In this document: piece after piece, positions 10,949 through 23,534 of the stretch
Layout of the letters: every line of letters starts with the position of its first letter
How positions within the stretch are numbered: position 1 is the first letter of the stretch
Origin: Pogostemon cablin
Taxonomy: Eukaryota; Streptophyta; Magnoliopsida; Lamiales; Lamiaceae
Reading direction: 5' to 3'
Assembly (NCBI GenBank): GCA_023678885.1
Contig: CM043012.1
Span: 17,024,036 to 17,088,035 of the forward strand
Length of the DNA: 64,000 nucleotides
The notes under the pieces: generated by a model
The model's input: only the letters and a program-made list of their open reading frames with translations
The model's database searches: none
What the model was told of the DNA's origin: nothing
Program-made: the position numbers and the translations under genes

Positions 10949-12190
10949 CTCCAAAGACTACTATTCGAGAGATTGAGAATATCCAAAGACAATTTTTTTT
11001 GGGGAGGGACTTGAATATTAAGAAATTACATTGGATCAAATGGGAAATAATAACTATTCCCAAACATCTTGGGGGTGTTGGGGTTCGGGAACTTGAAAGT
11101 TTCAATGCAGCTCTTTTGGGGAAGTGGGCATGGAGGGGTCTGATCGAAAACAAGAGATTGTGGGTTAGGTTAGTAGAGAGTAGGAGAGGGTCGAGATTGA
11201 AAGATCTATTGGGTTTGGGGCTGGGACCTTGCAACATTAGAAATAGGGGGTGGGGGGAGGGGAGGGGGGGGAGTGTCATTAGATCTCTTAAAGATTCTAA
11301 GGGAGAGTGGTTTAAAGAGGGTATTTGTAGAAGAGTAGGGAATGGCTCGGAGACTAGTTTTTGGGGAGAAAATTGGTTAGGGGAGGGACCTTTGATGTAT
11401 AAACATCCTAGATTATTTCAAAATTGTACAAAAAAAGATGCGAAGATTAGTGAGATGGGTGTTTGCGTTGGGGATGAGTGGAAATGGGGATGGGAATGGA
11501 GAAGATCTCTTAGGTATTTTGAAACTGACGATTTCGATTTTTTGTTGTCTCATATCAATAGGTACAGATTATCTAAAGAAACAATAGACACATGGAGGTG
11601 GAAGTCGAGCAATAAAGAGATATGCACTGTTAAAGGAGCATATGAAGTGTTGCGAAGTAGGAAGATAACAAGAGAGCAAGAAGATGGAGAGATCTATAGC
11701 CAAATCTGGAGAAGCAAAGCAATTCCCAAAGTAAAACTCATGGTTTGGAAAGCAATTAAAGAAAGACTCCCCACGAGTGTTAACTTGAGAAGGAGAAACT
11801 GTCTGCCGTCGAATGTTGGAGTCATGTGCCCGTTGTGCAAGACTAGAGAGGAAACATGTGAACATTTACTTTTTCATTGCAGTTAGAGCTCAAAATTTTG
11901 GGTTGAATGCTTAAAGTGGTTGGGGTTAAGTACTCCCATACATGAGTCAACTAAAAACAATTTCCTATTGTTTGGGGGATTATTCTGTTCAAAAATTGGT
12001 AAATATATTGCTCTATTGGTCTGAATGTGTGGTATTTAGTTAATCTGGAGAATGAGGAATGATATTGTGTTTGAGGGAGAAAAATGGGATGTGATGAAAA
12101 TTGTAAGTGAAATGAAATGTAGTGTATGGAGTTGGATTAGAAGTAAGTATAATACTTCTTCTATCAATATCAGTTTTCAATCTTGGTAGG
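10949..12190 (+). pseudogene. LINE ORF2 C-terminal region with zf-RVT domain
   Basis: This is the tail of a non-LTR reverse transcriptase. It opens with the thumb/post-RT segment (ENIQRQFFLG, LGGVGVRELESFNAALLGKW) and reaches the zf-RVT zinc-binding module near the end of the open frame (WKAIKERLPTS, then CPLCKTREETCEHLLFHC). The open frame ends at TAG 11884-11886, right after that zinc motif. The same frame goes on with SSKFWVECLKWLGL and, after further stops, IWRMRNDIVFEG, so the stop is a mutation inside the domain and not the natural end. The apparent start at 10894 lies in flanking DNA. RT catalytic motifs are absent because of 5' truncation. Confidence 0.88.
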
Positions 12191-12459
12191 AAGGAGGGAA
12201 GGAGAGATGTAGCTTGGAGGAGATTTTGTTATCTTAATATTGTCTGCAATTTAGATAGATTGTTAAAGAGTACATGTAGTTCATATGATGGTAATTAGTT
12301 TTGGAGTTGAATAGGTATTTTTTTTTTTTTTTGTAATAAAGATAGTAGGAGTGTTTTTAATATCTTCATGTCTTGTAAACCAAATTGATGAACTCTTGTA
12401 TTGGGGTATATCTCATTACCCCTCCATCTTAATAATATTAACACTTTTTTGCTGTTAAA
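10949..12459 (+). mobile_element. 5'-truncated L1-type LINE with poly(A) tail and target duplication
   Basis: The insertion begins mid-ORF2, runs through the end of the reverse transcriptase polyprotein and a short 3' UTR, and ends in an A-run (12456-12464) that merges with the second target duplication. 5' truncation is the usual outcome of LINE insertion. The near-identical duplications suggest it is younger than the split LINE at 58-61 kb. Confidence 0.88.
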
Positions 12460-12476
12460 AAAAACCATTTTTAGTG

Positions 12477-13170
12477 TAAAATCAGTGGAATCTCTGGATC
12501 TATGAAACCTTGTAATTTATGTATATTATATAATAAGCTTGTTGTTAAGATTGTACATAGGGAGAGATTATGTAGGAAGGAGAAAATGTGTAATTATAAT
12601 TTATAATAGATGTTGGCGTGAAAATAATATATAGCAGTAACATGAAAGCACTAGTCATTTATTGTCTCCTGAGGATAGTGGTATGAATCTTGCTTTATGT
12701 CTAATTAAATGTCTCCAACTGAAAAGGAATACCACTACTTGCTTACGCTTTTCCGTATCCATCCAAACGGAATTATTACAATATAATACTATTAAACCCA
12801 ATGTTAATTGCCTGACATTTTAATTAATTTATTATACGTGTTTTCTGTAAATAATTAGTTTGGTCCTACACAATTTTGACCTGCTTAATTAAATTATTGG
12901 GCCGTAAAGTTTCACTGTAAACCAAGCAGTTGCTCATTCAATTATGAAATTATTTAAATAAACTTGGGTGGGACATATAAAGAGTAATGAAATTTTAATA
13001 AAACATAATATCTAGTTGAAAAAATTGATAATAGTCTAATTGAAATATTTTATAATAAAATCATCGTATAATATAAGTAACAATTAATTTTATAAAAAAA
13101 ATTTAACAATCTAACAGTGAGCAAGCTCACTCAATAGTTACTCAATATATTATACTTATAACAAATTGCA
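12477..13170. other. Intergenic DNA
   Basis: AT-rich, with no domain-bearing ORF, RNA gene or repeat structure that I can support. Confidence 0.5.
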
Positions 13171-13316
13171 TAATTTTGGGTATTTGATATTTAATTAAAA
13201 TTTTATTACACAAAATAAAACGTACTCCATAATTTTAAAAATCCATTTTGGATATTTGATGTTTAATTAATTTTTTTATTACACAAAATAAAACATACTT
13301 CGTAATTTTAAAAAGG
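13171..13316. repeat. Tandem duplication, 72 bp unit
   Basis: Two adjacent copies of a 72 bp AT-rich unit share TATTTGAT (13181 and 13253) and ATTACACAAAATAAAAC. They differ at a handful of positions. Non-coding. Confidence 0.75.
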
Positions 13317-13793
13317 GATAACTATTCGTATCTTCAAATTTGCTAGAACGTTCCAAAAATAATTAAATTAAAATATTCATAATTAATACTACATAAGTAC
13401 TCTTATAATTAAGATTTTATATTGCATTCGGTTGGAGTGCCAAATAATACATTGTGTATTCGGTTAGAGAACCCTAAACAATATGTGATGTGTTTGATTG
13501 GAGCTGTTGAACAATTAAGCATTTTTCTCCCCATTCGTTTAAACTTCAAAGCTCATATTTTATTTTGTATTCAAAAATACATTGGGCGTGGAAGTATGTG
13601 TATTGGTTCTTTTTTTAGATGCATATCTTATCCAAACATTTCACTCCACAAAACGGGCCTTGAGATTCACTCCATGTTTAACGACTTTTGAGTATACTTC
13701 GTTGTATATGTTGCTGATTGCGACAAATATGAAGTTGCTTCGTACTTGAGTGGGTGCGCTCAATCGCTACTAAACTTCCCTACGAGCCTTGAG

Positions 13794-13928
13794 TCAGCCT
13801 CATTCTTCTTAGACCAACTTTCGTCTATTAATGTCTGTTGTGATTTAGCCAGATATGCCTCATTCTTCTCAGACCAACTTAATTTCTCCCATCTATTAAT
13901 GTTTGTTACGATTCAGCTAGATATATAA
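13794..13928. repeat. Tandem duplication, ~60-67 bp unit
   Basis: CCTCATTCTTCT then AGACCAACTT occurs at 13798 and 13858, each followed by a CTATTAATGT and TAGATAT segment. The second copy carries a small insertion. The short ORF over it reflects the repeat, not a gene. Confidence 0.65.
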
Positions 13929-13992
13929 GGTCGAGTAGTTCGTTATTGTAAACTATAAGAATTTCAATGATAACACATACGATCTTGTCAAG

Positions 13993-14201
13993 TACTCACT
14001 ACATCATTCCGTAAGGTCCCCATTTTAGTATATTAATGTCCCCTTTAAAGGTACTCATTTTCTCCTTTTAGTAAAAAAGCTCCACATATGGCCCACTAGT
14101 TACTACTAATAATACTACTACCCACTACACATAAAATAATAATTTTCTTTAATTCACGTACAAAAAGTAAATGATGACTTATGAATAAAACGGAGGAAGT
14201 A
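13993..14201. mobile_element. Decayed Stowaway-like MITE
   Basis: The right terminus AACGGAGGAAGTA matches the family. The left terminus (TCATTCCGTAAGGTCC) is degraded. Non-coding. Confidence 0.5.
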
Positions 14202-14650
14202 CTTATTTAATCCAAATTCTAAGTACATAAGGCCGAGCAGATCAATGTGAAATTTTATCGCCTCATCGTAGTCACATAGTTATGTATTTCCCCGGGCTAT
14301 CTCAAGGTCTTTTTGTTGAGTGAATCTTGTTCAGGATCTTCAGATAAGATTCATCTCCAAAAAACCAATACACACTTTCACACAAGTGTGCATATTCATT
14401 TTATTATTTGGAAAGAAGGGATCCACACATACAATTAATTCAATTACCCACAATACAATAAATAATAATATTATTTAATTTACATGAAAAAAGTAAGGGT
14501 AAAAATTGATAAATGATAACTTTTTGGAATTGGAGAGAGTACAATTATTTATAATCAATGAAATTAAAGTTAGGGGTAAAAATAAAAAAAAAAGAAGTAG
14601 AAAAACAACTAAAACCTACACATTATCTATTGAAATATCTTATCTCATCG

Positions 14651-15030
14651 TACAGAGGAATTAGCGTTTTTTTATACTATAAGAGATGCATGCTTTGCAA
14701 AATGGTCCTGATATTTTTTCCTTTGATTTTTAAAAGATTTTTTCTTTACATACTTGATCTCATAAATTTATAAGATTGCAAATTTAGTCCCAAAAGATTT
14801 ATTAAAATACACTCTTGATCCCATAAGTTTATAAAAAGAAATTTAACAAAACATATTATGTGGGGACTAAGTGTGCTAAGAAAAAATCATGTAAGACTAA
14901 AGTTATAATTTTATAAACTTATGAGATCAATTATGCAAGGAAAAAAAATTAAGACTAAAAAAGGAAATATAGGGACTATTTTGCAAAGTATGCGCGTCCC
15001 GTGGGACCATAAACACTAATTCCTCTCATA
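14651..15030. mobile_element. Foldback/MITE with ~110 bp inverted arms
   Basis: The outer arm segment AGAGGAATTAGCGTT (14653) is mirrored by AACACTAATTCCTCT ending near 15026. Inward, GCTTTGCAAAATGGTCC pairs with GGGACTATTTTGCAAAG, and the pairing continues to the centre around 14850. Superfamily not clear; no coding capacity. Confidence 0.7.
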
Positions 15031-15121
15031 ATATACATGCAAAAAACAAACGTATACCTTTTGAGAAAGTAAAAGTTGTATTTTTTTAACCAAAATGCTG
15101 TTATTATTTTTTTAATATTAC

Positions 15122-15468
15122 TACTCCCTCCTACTCAGAAGTATTGACACTTTTTTTACGTACATCATGAAAGTGCATTTTTTTTGGAATATTTTGATAT
15201 TTTAATTGATAATAAATAAAGCGTAAGATATATTCTCTATATTATATTTGTTTTAGCTTTTTACTTGGAACAAAGATTAAGAAAATATTGATTTTTTGGG
15301 ATATTATAGTTTTTATTTTTAAATAAATAAATGATAAAGTGTTTTGTTTAAATAACGTATATGTGAAAATGTAGTTGTTATGATTTTTTTACCTTTTAAG
15401 AAGGTTAAAATTTTGGTGGAATTCACTAAATTTAAAAGAGTGAAAACTTGTAAAATACGGAAGAAATA
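15122..15468. mobile_element. Decayed Stowaway-like MITE
   Basis: The left terminus TACTCCCTCCTACTCAGAAG is good. The right end (AATACGGAAGAAATA) is mutated. The internal sequence resembles other family members, with an AATAAATAAAG-type core. Confidence 0.5.
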
Positions 15469-16279
15469 TCATTTATAAAAAAATACAACATTGATTTTGT
15501 ATTTGCATTTCAACTAATATAACATTCTCTACAAATTTTAAATTGTTCCAGAGAATCGTTGACATGTATTATTCCATGTTCTTAAAAAAAATGTTTATTA
15601 TTTTTTTTCCAATTTTATTAATTTTAAAAGTATATATTATTGTATTTTCAAGTAAAAAAATAATAATAAAGTAATAGCATGCGTTTTAGAATAGAATGAA
15701 TTTAAAGTAATTTTATTTGAGATGATTTAAAAATCCATCTCTAATTTCCATCTCGTACAACGGATTTTTTTAATTGTCTATAAATAAATAAGTTTAATTT
15801 TTTATTTTTCGATATTATGGGAAAAACAAATATAAAAAATGTAAATAATTTTTGGAATGGAGTGAATATATACAATTTTTTTTTTCTTTCTGGAATCGAA
15901 GTTAGGTTGTGTTTTAAGTGATTAATCCTAGTTTGATCGGTAGAAAGTGAAAATTTTGAGAAAGATGTTAGTGAGTTGTTACTTGTTATGTTAGAATCAT
16001 TAGTCAGCTGGTCGGTTCCTTTGGTTAAAAGAATGCAAAGAAAGCTGTCATGTCCCGGCTGGAGGAAGATTCGAATCTTATAAATAAACAAAAAGCAGTT
16101 AAATGAAATGTCCGCCGCCTTACAGTTGATGTAAGAGTGTAAATTTGAAGATATCTCCTCTTTCCATACTTATAATGTACTTTTTTTTTTTTCTTTCTAA
16201 TTCGTATTATACATTTATACCTATGTTCATACATTAACATCACAAATTTAATACTAGCATTTTTTAATTTCAAAATTAT
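15469..16279. other. AT-rich intergenic DNA
   Basis: Contains two open frames of 82 and 116 codons on minus, Lys/Ile/Phe-rich with no recognisable domain. I consider them chance frames. Confidence 0.45.
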
Positions 16280-16537
16280 TATTTCCTTCGTCCCATCACA
16301 AGAGGTGCAATTCTTTTTTCACGTAAATTAAGAGATATAATATTTAATGAGTAGTTAAGAAAAAAGAAATAATATTTTAATATAAAGTGTGTATTTATAT
16401 TAGTATGATGTGTGCGTCTCATGGACATATATTAATTGTTTTATGTGTGTCTCATTTACTAAAAAAGGAAATGCATCTCTTGTGTTGAGACAGACGAAAA
16501 TGACAAAATGCACTTTTTGTTGTAGGACGGAGGAGTA
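16280..16537. mobile_element. Stowaway-like MITE
   Basis: The termini CCTTCGTCCCATCACAAG and GTAGGACGGAGGAGTA are inverted. The internal segment shares TTAATGAGTAGTTAAG-type sequence with the copies at 55809 and 61868. About 258 bp. Confidence 0.8.
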
Positions 16538-16551
16538 TAATTTTTAGTGGT

Positions 16552-16712
16552 AGATTTGTGTAAGACCATCTCGATATCATTTTACGCTTTCTTAATTAAT
16601 TCATTTATTTTTTTTATCTAAGATGTTATTAATGATTTTTTAGGATGTTATTTTATATTATAAATTATTCATTTCATAAAAATCATTCCGTAAGACGCTT
16701 TCACACAAATTT
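16552..16712. mobile_element. Hairpin MITE of the GTGTGAGAC family, decayed copy
   Basis: The arms TTTGTGTAAGACCATCTC and its decayed complement CGTAAGACGCTTTCACACAA face each other across an AT-rich centre. Better copies of the same family lie at 52314-52532 and 56380-56637. Confidence 0.6.
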
Positions 16713-16904
16713 TTACCTATTTTTTGTCGCAATATAATTTACTTTATAATTTGTTTATTACTTAAAAATATCAAAATATTCTAAAAATATAAATTTATGA
16801 AGTAATATTTATGAAAACAATAGAGGTAAATACGAGTTTAGGATGTGCAATGGGCACTGTTATTAAGTTATTTTATTAATTAATTATTTTTAATTACAAT
16901 TAAA

Positions 16905-17185
16905 TTGGAATTTTATCAATCGAGAGCCTGAAAATTAAGTAAATTATCAATTTGGGGTCTAAATTATTTTTTCTATCAATTCGTAGCCTGAAATATGTAA
17001 AACTATCAATCCAGGACCTATATTTATCAAATATTTATCTCATATTTTATCAATTTAGGGCATAAATTCAGGCCCTGAATTAATAGTTATACATATTTCA
17101 GGTCTCGAATTGATAGAAAAAACAATTCAGACTCCAAATTAATAGTTTAGCCAATTTTAAGGCCTTGAATTGATAAAATTAATAA
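16905..17185. mobile_element. Foldback MITE built on an 'ATCAATT(T/C)-GGGCCT' unit
   Basis: Phrases such as TTATCAATCGAGAGCCTGAA run inward on one side and return as complement (TTAAGGCCTTGAATTGATAA) on the other. The centre is near 17045. Several sub-units repeat within each arm, so it can fold into a long imperfect hairpin. Confidence 0.65.
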
Positions 17186-17225
17186 ACGATAATGATAAAT
17201 AATAAACTTTTGGAATAAAACAGAC

Positions 17226-17430
17226 CATGAACTATAAGGTTATAAATTACATAAATCACGAGTAAGAAATTACAATTATGCCTTTAGAATAAACACTAAA
17301 CCCAAAATATTAATATTTTACTTTAGGGACAAAGTAAATTATAAATTACAAAGATTAATTCACAATTATACTCTTAAAATTAAGACTAATACTAAGGATA
17401 CATATTAAATCTTAGGGGCTTAATAGACCA
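17226..17430. repeat. Dispersed/tandem AT-rich repeat at the left flank of element A
   Basis: Diverged units of about 80-100 bp carry AAATTACAATTATGCCTTTA followed by AACACTAAACCC and a TTAATATT segment. Similar units recur right of element A (about 25530-25580) and at 36180-36370. Confidence 0.6.
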
Positions 17431-17431
17431 T

Positions 17432-19385
17432 TAAACTTGGTTTCAATTTTGGTTTAAATTGATTTAGAGCAAGTGTACTCTATTATGTATAGCACGTAAG
17501 CGACCAAGTGCAAAATTTATAAGATATCGAACCCAAGGGCGAAAGTGGGTAGCTGTATTTGAGAAATGCATTACTCTAGTAGGACGAATCAAATGAGGGA
17601 TGATTATACTACAAACTAACAACTAGAAAAGCAATTAAAGATAGAACATGTACAAATGAGATGAATGATGGGTGAAGGTGAACAATCTAAGAATTATGTA
17701 AGGCAAGCAACATTCATGGTAAGGTATATATAGACTCACACACACATGCATTGATGGTTTTCATGTTATGATATTAAAGGAAATCACGTTTGTACCCCTA
17801 ACCCCTATGACCAAGATGATTAGGTTCTCAACTCTTTTACAAGTTTAAATATCTTAGGATTGTTCTTACTCTCAATTCCCATGAAGGTACTATGTTCATA
17901 AGTTGGGTTCCTCTCACTAGTTCATCACTAATGTTCTATCATGAGGTTCTAAGTACATGAAGGGTATGACTTACCTCTCCTCACGCTAACTAAGTCATCT
18001 CATGCAATCAATAATTCAATTAAACCACTAAGCATAATATTGGAATGATCATCCTAACACTATGAATAGAAAATTTAACCACACAAATCATACATAAAAT
18101 GAGAATAAACATTCATGATAGAAAATATTCATAATAATCATTTCATCAAACATGTGGTGTGCAAAATCTACATAATCCCTAACCAATCATATTGCTAGCT
18201 TCACATGAGGACTAGCCACTACATATCATAGTAAAATCAATACAATCTATAGCATGATCCAATTGAGCCAAATAATGAAGAAAATAACAAAATAAAGGTA
18301 AGTTGGCTCCCCTTTGATGGTGAACTTCCTCCCTTTGATCATGCTAAAATCTTCAACCAATGATGAATTCCTCTTCTTAGATTGGTGGATGGATGGATTT
18401 GTGGATGGATTTGAGGAGATCAAGTGGTTTGAATGGATGAAGTGAAGGATGGAAGAGATGGAGATGAATGTGTGTGATTTAGGTGTTTAGTATGTGTGGA
18501 AACTGATCCAAAATGATTCCTCTCGAATTTTATTCTCAAAACATGTATTTATACCCCCATGGAAGCTTCTAAAATGTTTAGAGATCATAAAACTGTCTTT
18601 TGAACCTACACGGGCCGTGTAGCGGCACACGGCCATGGGGGTGGCCGTGTAGTGTTTTCTGGTGTCCGAGCACGCCCAACCCTTACAGGGTCATGCTCGG
18701 TACACGGGCCGTGTAGTGAAGCGCGTGCAGCGCAGTCTCACCGTTTCCGCATAACTTCCACATCTGATCTCCAATTTGAGTAATTTTTGTGGTCATACGA
18801 TCATCTTTTCTTTGAATTTCTATCCATATAAAGATCTGATAAAACTTCCAACGTTTGAGGGTGTAAAAAGTCATGCAAATTAGCACAACCGTGTTGAGTA
18901 GGAACATCTTGCGCGACGTCACCATTTTAATCATAACTTTCTCGTTTGGGCTCCAATTGAAGTGTTTCTTATACTAAAACGATTTTCTTTTATGTGGCTT
19001 TCCAACCATGTATCACACTTCTAGTTTTGAGCTCTAAAAGAGTACAGAAAAATTACACAAGTTAGACGTGCGTTTTTCAGTATTTTGCTTTGACTCATTC
19101 TCCCTCGTTTCAACTCCAAATCGAGCTCTGTTTTTTCTTACATCTTCTTTATCGTGTCTAGAATCTATTTTTACCTGATAATCACACAAATTAAACCAAT
19201 TTATCAATTCTCTAAATATTCACAAATGTAGCACAATTTAAGGCACTTAATCATGAAAACCACACATTTATCATTTCAAAGGACAAATCTCCATATATTC
19301 ATATAACACCACCAAATGATATACAAAATGAATAAAAACACACAAAAATATAATAAAATACACTGAAATCTAGGTGAAAATGACA
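17432..19385 (-). repeat. 3' LTR of element A (left copy)
   Basis: Aligns along its length with 23556-25508, with scattered substitutions and small indels. Its outer end is TAAACTTGG where the other copy has TGAACTTGG, so the terminal CA of the element is mutated here. A TATA box lies at about 18548-18554 (minus), with a GC-rich repeated block at 18606-18740 just upstream of it. Confidence 0.92.
18606..18740 (-). promoter_or_regulatory. GC-rich repeated phrase in the U3 of element A (left LTR)
   Basis: ACGGCC/GGCCGT-type words recur in both orientations (ACACGGGCCGTGTAGCGG, CACGGCCATGG, GTACACGGGCCGTGTAG) within about 135 bp. The block is GC-rich in an AT-rich LTR and sits about 55 bp upstream of the TATA box. 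It is repeated in the right LTR (24729-24845) and inside the element (21019-21225). A promoter/enhancer role is inferred from position only. Confidence 0.55.
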
Positions 19386-19412
19386 ACGATCAACCCCCCA
19401 AACTTAAAGTGT
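19386..19412 (-). other. Polypurine tract of element A
   Basis: On minus the interior ends AAGTTTGGGGGGTTGATCGT right before the LTR start TGTCATTTTCACC. G-rich tracts beside the 3' LTR prime plus-strand DNA synthesis. The same position in element B carries AAGTTTGGGGGAT. Confidence 0.75.
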
Positions 19413-22054
19413 TGCTCGTCCTCGAGCAACGAAAATAAGAAAACGAGAGGGGGAATTTTCACCTAGAGAAAGACCTAAAAAATATAAGTAATAACACATC
19501 ATAAGTAACAAGGACTACAAACCATATCAAGTCACTCTACAATATTAAATTCCTGACATAAAAAATTAACAAGTTCAAGTCTAAGAAAATCAAGAGTAAT
19601 AAAGTCCCTTCTGATCCAAACCTCACGTCGGATATCAAAATGCACTCAACACTCTATAGAGTAGGGTAATTTTCACACATCAATCGATTGAACCCGATGC
19701 ACCATAGGCTTGCTCACGGACTACATTCACAAGCTACCAAGGTTTCAACTAATGATCAAAAAGGACTTTACTTTTGGATGTAATGTTAGGCTTTTTGGTA
19801 AGAGTAGGGAGATTATGGATAAGAGTGACTCATCGAGTGTAAGTAATCGAAGAGATGATCAGTTTTTTCAACTTCTTCATGTTTCTATCTTCCTTTCTTT
19901 TCTTTTCTAATCACAAGCACTAATCATTGTCATTCCTTGAATTTCTTGAACTTCTTTTAATTTGCATGCTTCCTTTCTTTCGACTTTTGAATTCCTTGAA
20001 TATATTTTTGTTGATTTGCTCATTTTTCTTGTTTTGAGATCGCATCTACATTTTTGCTTGAGCTCTTTTCATCCTTTTCTTGCTTTTTTACCATTTTCTT
20101 TCTTCTGTAGCACAATTCTCACATCAAACCTTGTAAACCATCATCTCCTTAATCACCCACACAAAGGTTATATATATAAGGCTTAAGTGGGTAATCATGG
20201 CTTGTAATGTGCTAATATCACAAAAATAGGCTTTAAGGCTCAAAGTGGTTAACTAGGGATGATGTATAAGGTAAGGAAATATATGGCAATGACTTTAAAG
20301 TAACAAGGATGGCATAAGATCATCTCACTAACCTCCACCAATCGGGCTCGTTCCCGTAGTCCATGAGCAAGTTCTAGTTTATCAAGGCTCAATCGATCCA
20401 CTCATTAAGAAATTAACCATGTATGCACGGTTGAGGCTCAAATGCTCACAAGTTGTTGCTCGGACCTTAAGGAACTCATTACACCTAAATTCATCTCAAA
20501 ATTGAACAAGTTAAATAGAACATGTCATAATTTTAAAGTGTAGAGATTCTCAACATAGTTCGCCATCACTTATCACAAACAACATGTCATTACTCACATT
20601 CAAAAATGACTCACAACATCCCGAAAAAAACCACCAAACAACCCTATACAAGAATAAAAATACAAACAAAACAAATAAGAAAAGACTCACCAAGCAAGAA
20701 ACAACATAAAAACACATAACAAGCAAAAATGACCTTCCATCCATCAAAAGAAATTCAAGCATATATCCTCAATCATCCAATAACATGTTAGCTCAAGAAT
20801 TTGCCACATTATTCAAAATAAGAAAGACTAATAAAACAAGTAAATCTCCCACGTACATGACACATGAAGTTGCATACTAATCCAAACAATCCAAATCAAA
20901 TCAAATTGTCTATGCTAAGCAAATGGAAATTATGAGTAGTAAAGTGAACTCCCTGAAAAGGCATCTGGAGGTGGAAATGGCTAGCACAGACAAACGGGTC
21001 AAGCTTTTAAATTCTGCCTTTGAACACTACATGGCTCGTGTTCCGCTACACGGCCTCAGTCATGGCCGTGTAGCATTTTCTGATGCTCGAGCACAGCTGT
21101 GTGTTACAGGGCCATGTTTCGCACACGGCCCGTGTTTCTGTCTCCTGCACGGCTCGAGCTCGGAGCTCAGCCTTCCTCCTGGCCGAGTAGCGAATTTTGA
21201 TGTCAGTACACGGCCTGTCCTATTTTTGCACTTCCAATATACCTCACATATGCTCAAAATTTCATCAAAAATCATTAGCTCAACAATTGTAACCAAAATA
21301 TGAACTAACATGCACTTCAACACAAACAAACTAACCAAAATAAAACCGATACTCATGAGAAAAAGTTTAAAATTTACCCATTTTTACAAGAAGATCTCTC
21401 AATCAACATAATAAGCACACTCAAGTGGTGAGTCACATCACGCACTCTTCCCCAAACTTAAAAAGAAACAAGTTGAGAATTAAGTTTGCAAAAAGTGGTG
21501 GGACTTGCCCTTGTAGTTTCCACCAATGATCTTCTTGTAGAGAAGCATATGCATCACAACACTCAAGGTAGGTCCACCACGCACTATCCCCCCAAACTTA
21601 AATTGAAACAAAATTTTCAATTTATGTTTACAAAAAGTGGTGAGACGTCCCTTCACACTTCAAATCAAGCACTTCTCGTATTTTCAATACACTTCCTTCT
21701 CCATGAGCACAATCAACCTACATGCCAAAAATACAAGAAAACTAAATCAAAGCATATAAATGAAAGCAATAAAGAAACAATGGGTTGCCTCCCATCCAGT
21801 GCTAAGTTTAACGTTTTCAAGTCGAACGGAATATGGAGAACTCATCGGAATGGCCAAGGATATCGTTCGTTCTTGCCATCAAATTTTAATTTTTGTGCTT
21901 CTTCCTCTATTAGGCATTTGTGACAAGTAACGACATCGGTAGCATCCTTCGAGATTGGCTTTAGAATTCAACTTGCTTGAGCTTGCATTTCATTAACCGT
22001 TCTTTTCTCGACCACCATTTATTCCTTTTTATCAAGTAAGTTCCCAACGCGTCT
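19413..22054. other. Non-coding interior of element A
   Basis: About 2.6 kb without a domain-bearing ORF. It includes the second copy of the GC-rich LTR phrase (21019-21225) and two short CCCCCAAACTTAAA segments near 21450 and 21590 that echo the polypurine-tract region. Several open frames exist but none resembles a protein. Confidence 0.6.
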
Positions 22055-23332
22055 TCATGCTCTTTCTTGTACTAAGGCTTTGAGAGAATCAATAGGTAAG
22101 ACAAAGTCAATATAAATAATATTTTGAAAATCAATGCAACTTGGAGAGTTAAAAGATGAACAAATACTCATTTCACTCCCGAACTCATCATCAAGTGCTT
22201 CTAGACCTTGTTCCACTTCATCAAATTCATACTCCTCTCTTGATTCTTCATCTTCACTTAAAATTTCCTTATCAACAAGGGACACGAAATCATAGATAAT
22301 CTCGTCCTCTTCTAAGCTTTCTTCTACCTTATGCTCTTTATCCTTTTCACTATCATCCTCCAAGCTTCCTTTTACCTTGTCTTCCTTATCCTCACTAAGC
22401 TCAACATCTCTTGAGTCTTCTTCATTATCCCCCGAACACTCTTCTACATCTAACTCTTCTTCAATCTTTTCATCAAAATTCTCCATTACATGAAGAGTGT
22501 TCCATTTTTGTATCATTTGACTCATATGATGCTCTAAGGCCTCAAGTCTCCTCTCCTTTTCCTCATCTTCTCTCTTTCTTTCTTCAATCATTTCATAGAT
22601 CATCTCCATGAGTTCACCAAATCTTTCTTCTACGGATAGCTTTGCTTCTTCACTCGGTGGTTGCCATTTTTGTTCTTGGAGATAATTCCCTTGATTTTGG
22701 AAATTACTCCCTTGCATGTAAGAAATATCCTCCACTTGAGGACTTGACATCATCCACTCTTGTTGTACCGTAGGATAAGAAGTTGGCATACTCTGAACAC
22801 ATTGAGACCTATAAATAGGAAGACTTGATTGAAAACTTTGCCTTGCATTGTTCCCTTGAACATATCTTCTACACAACTCCATTAAGGCACTATTTTTGGA
22901 TAAAGGAGTAACCTTAGGCATTTAGTTGTAGGAACTTGGTAAGGAAGGTCTTCCATCATCGTTTGGTGGACATTCTCCTTGGAAATTCTCTTGACCATAC
23001 CCATTTTGCATACATGTTTCATTCCCATTTGGTAATTGGGCATATTCCATATTTGTCCCCCCATTAAAGTTAGAAGTAGGCATTGAGTAGGCATTTTGAG
23101 ACTCATAGCTTGAAAGACTTGGTTGAAAACTTTGCCTTGTATCACTTCCATAAGCATATCTTCTAAGCATTTCCATCAAGACATTATTTTCGAATAGAGG
23201 AGTAACCATAGGAACTTGATTGTTGAAAGAACTTGGTACGGAATAAGTGTTTCTTTGATATGGTTGAAATGTATTCACATTGTAAGCTCCTTGCTATCCC
23301 CCATATATTCCATTATTGTAGCATTGATCCAT
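22055..23332 (-). pseudogene. Gag-like acidic ORF of element A with an internal 98-residue duplication
   Basis: In one frame, from an ATG at 23332 to the end at 22055 (426 codons), with two premature stops: TAG at 23294-23296 and TAA at 22922-22924. The N-terminal third is Asn/Gln/Ser/Tyr-rich and contains a module twice, about 98 residues apart (PSSFNNQVPMVTPL against PSSYN-stop-MPKVTPL, each followed by an RRY...RQSFQ.SL segment). Comparing the copies shows the second stop replaces Gln. A charged helical segment follows (VEERFGELMEMIYEMIEERK), then a very acidic tail (EEELDVEECSGDNEEDSRD). It resembles the part of plant gypsy gag after the capsid. No zinc knuckle or enzymatic domain. Function unknown. 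Confidence 0.65.
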
Positions 23333-23534
23333 TTTTGCTCTTCCTCTCAAGATCTACTACAATTCTTCTCCACTTACTATTTTTGGTTTGTTCCTTCTCC
23401 CCTTCTTTCAAGGTTGATGTACCTATCAAGAAGAACAAGTTAGAAAAAATTTTTTAAAACAAAGATAAAATGCAAAAATAAGAAAAAAATGTCCTAAGTA
23501 GAGCTAACAAATTCAAATACGTTACACCGAAGGC

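Noticed and set aside
15741..16273. Two Lys/Ile-rich minus ORFs
   Set aside because: AT-rich composition, no domain, one overlaps the start of a MITE.
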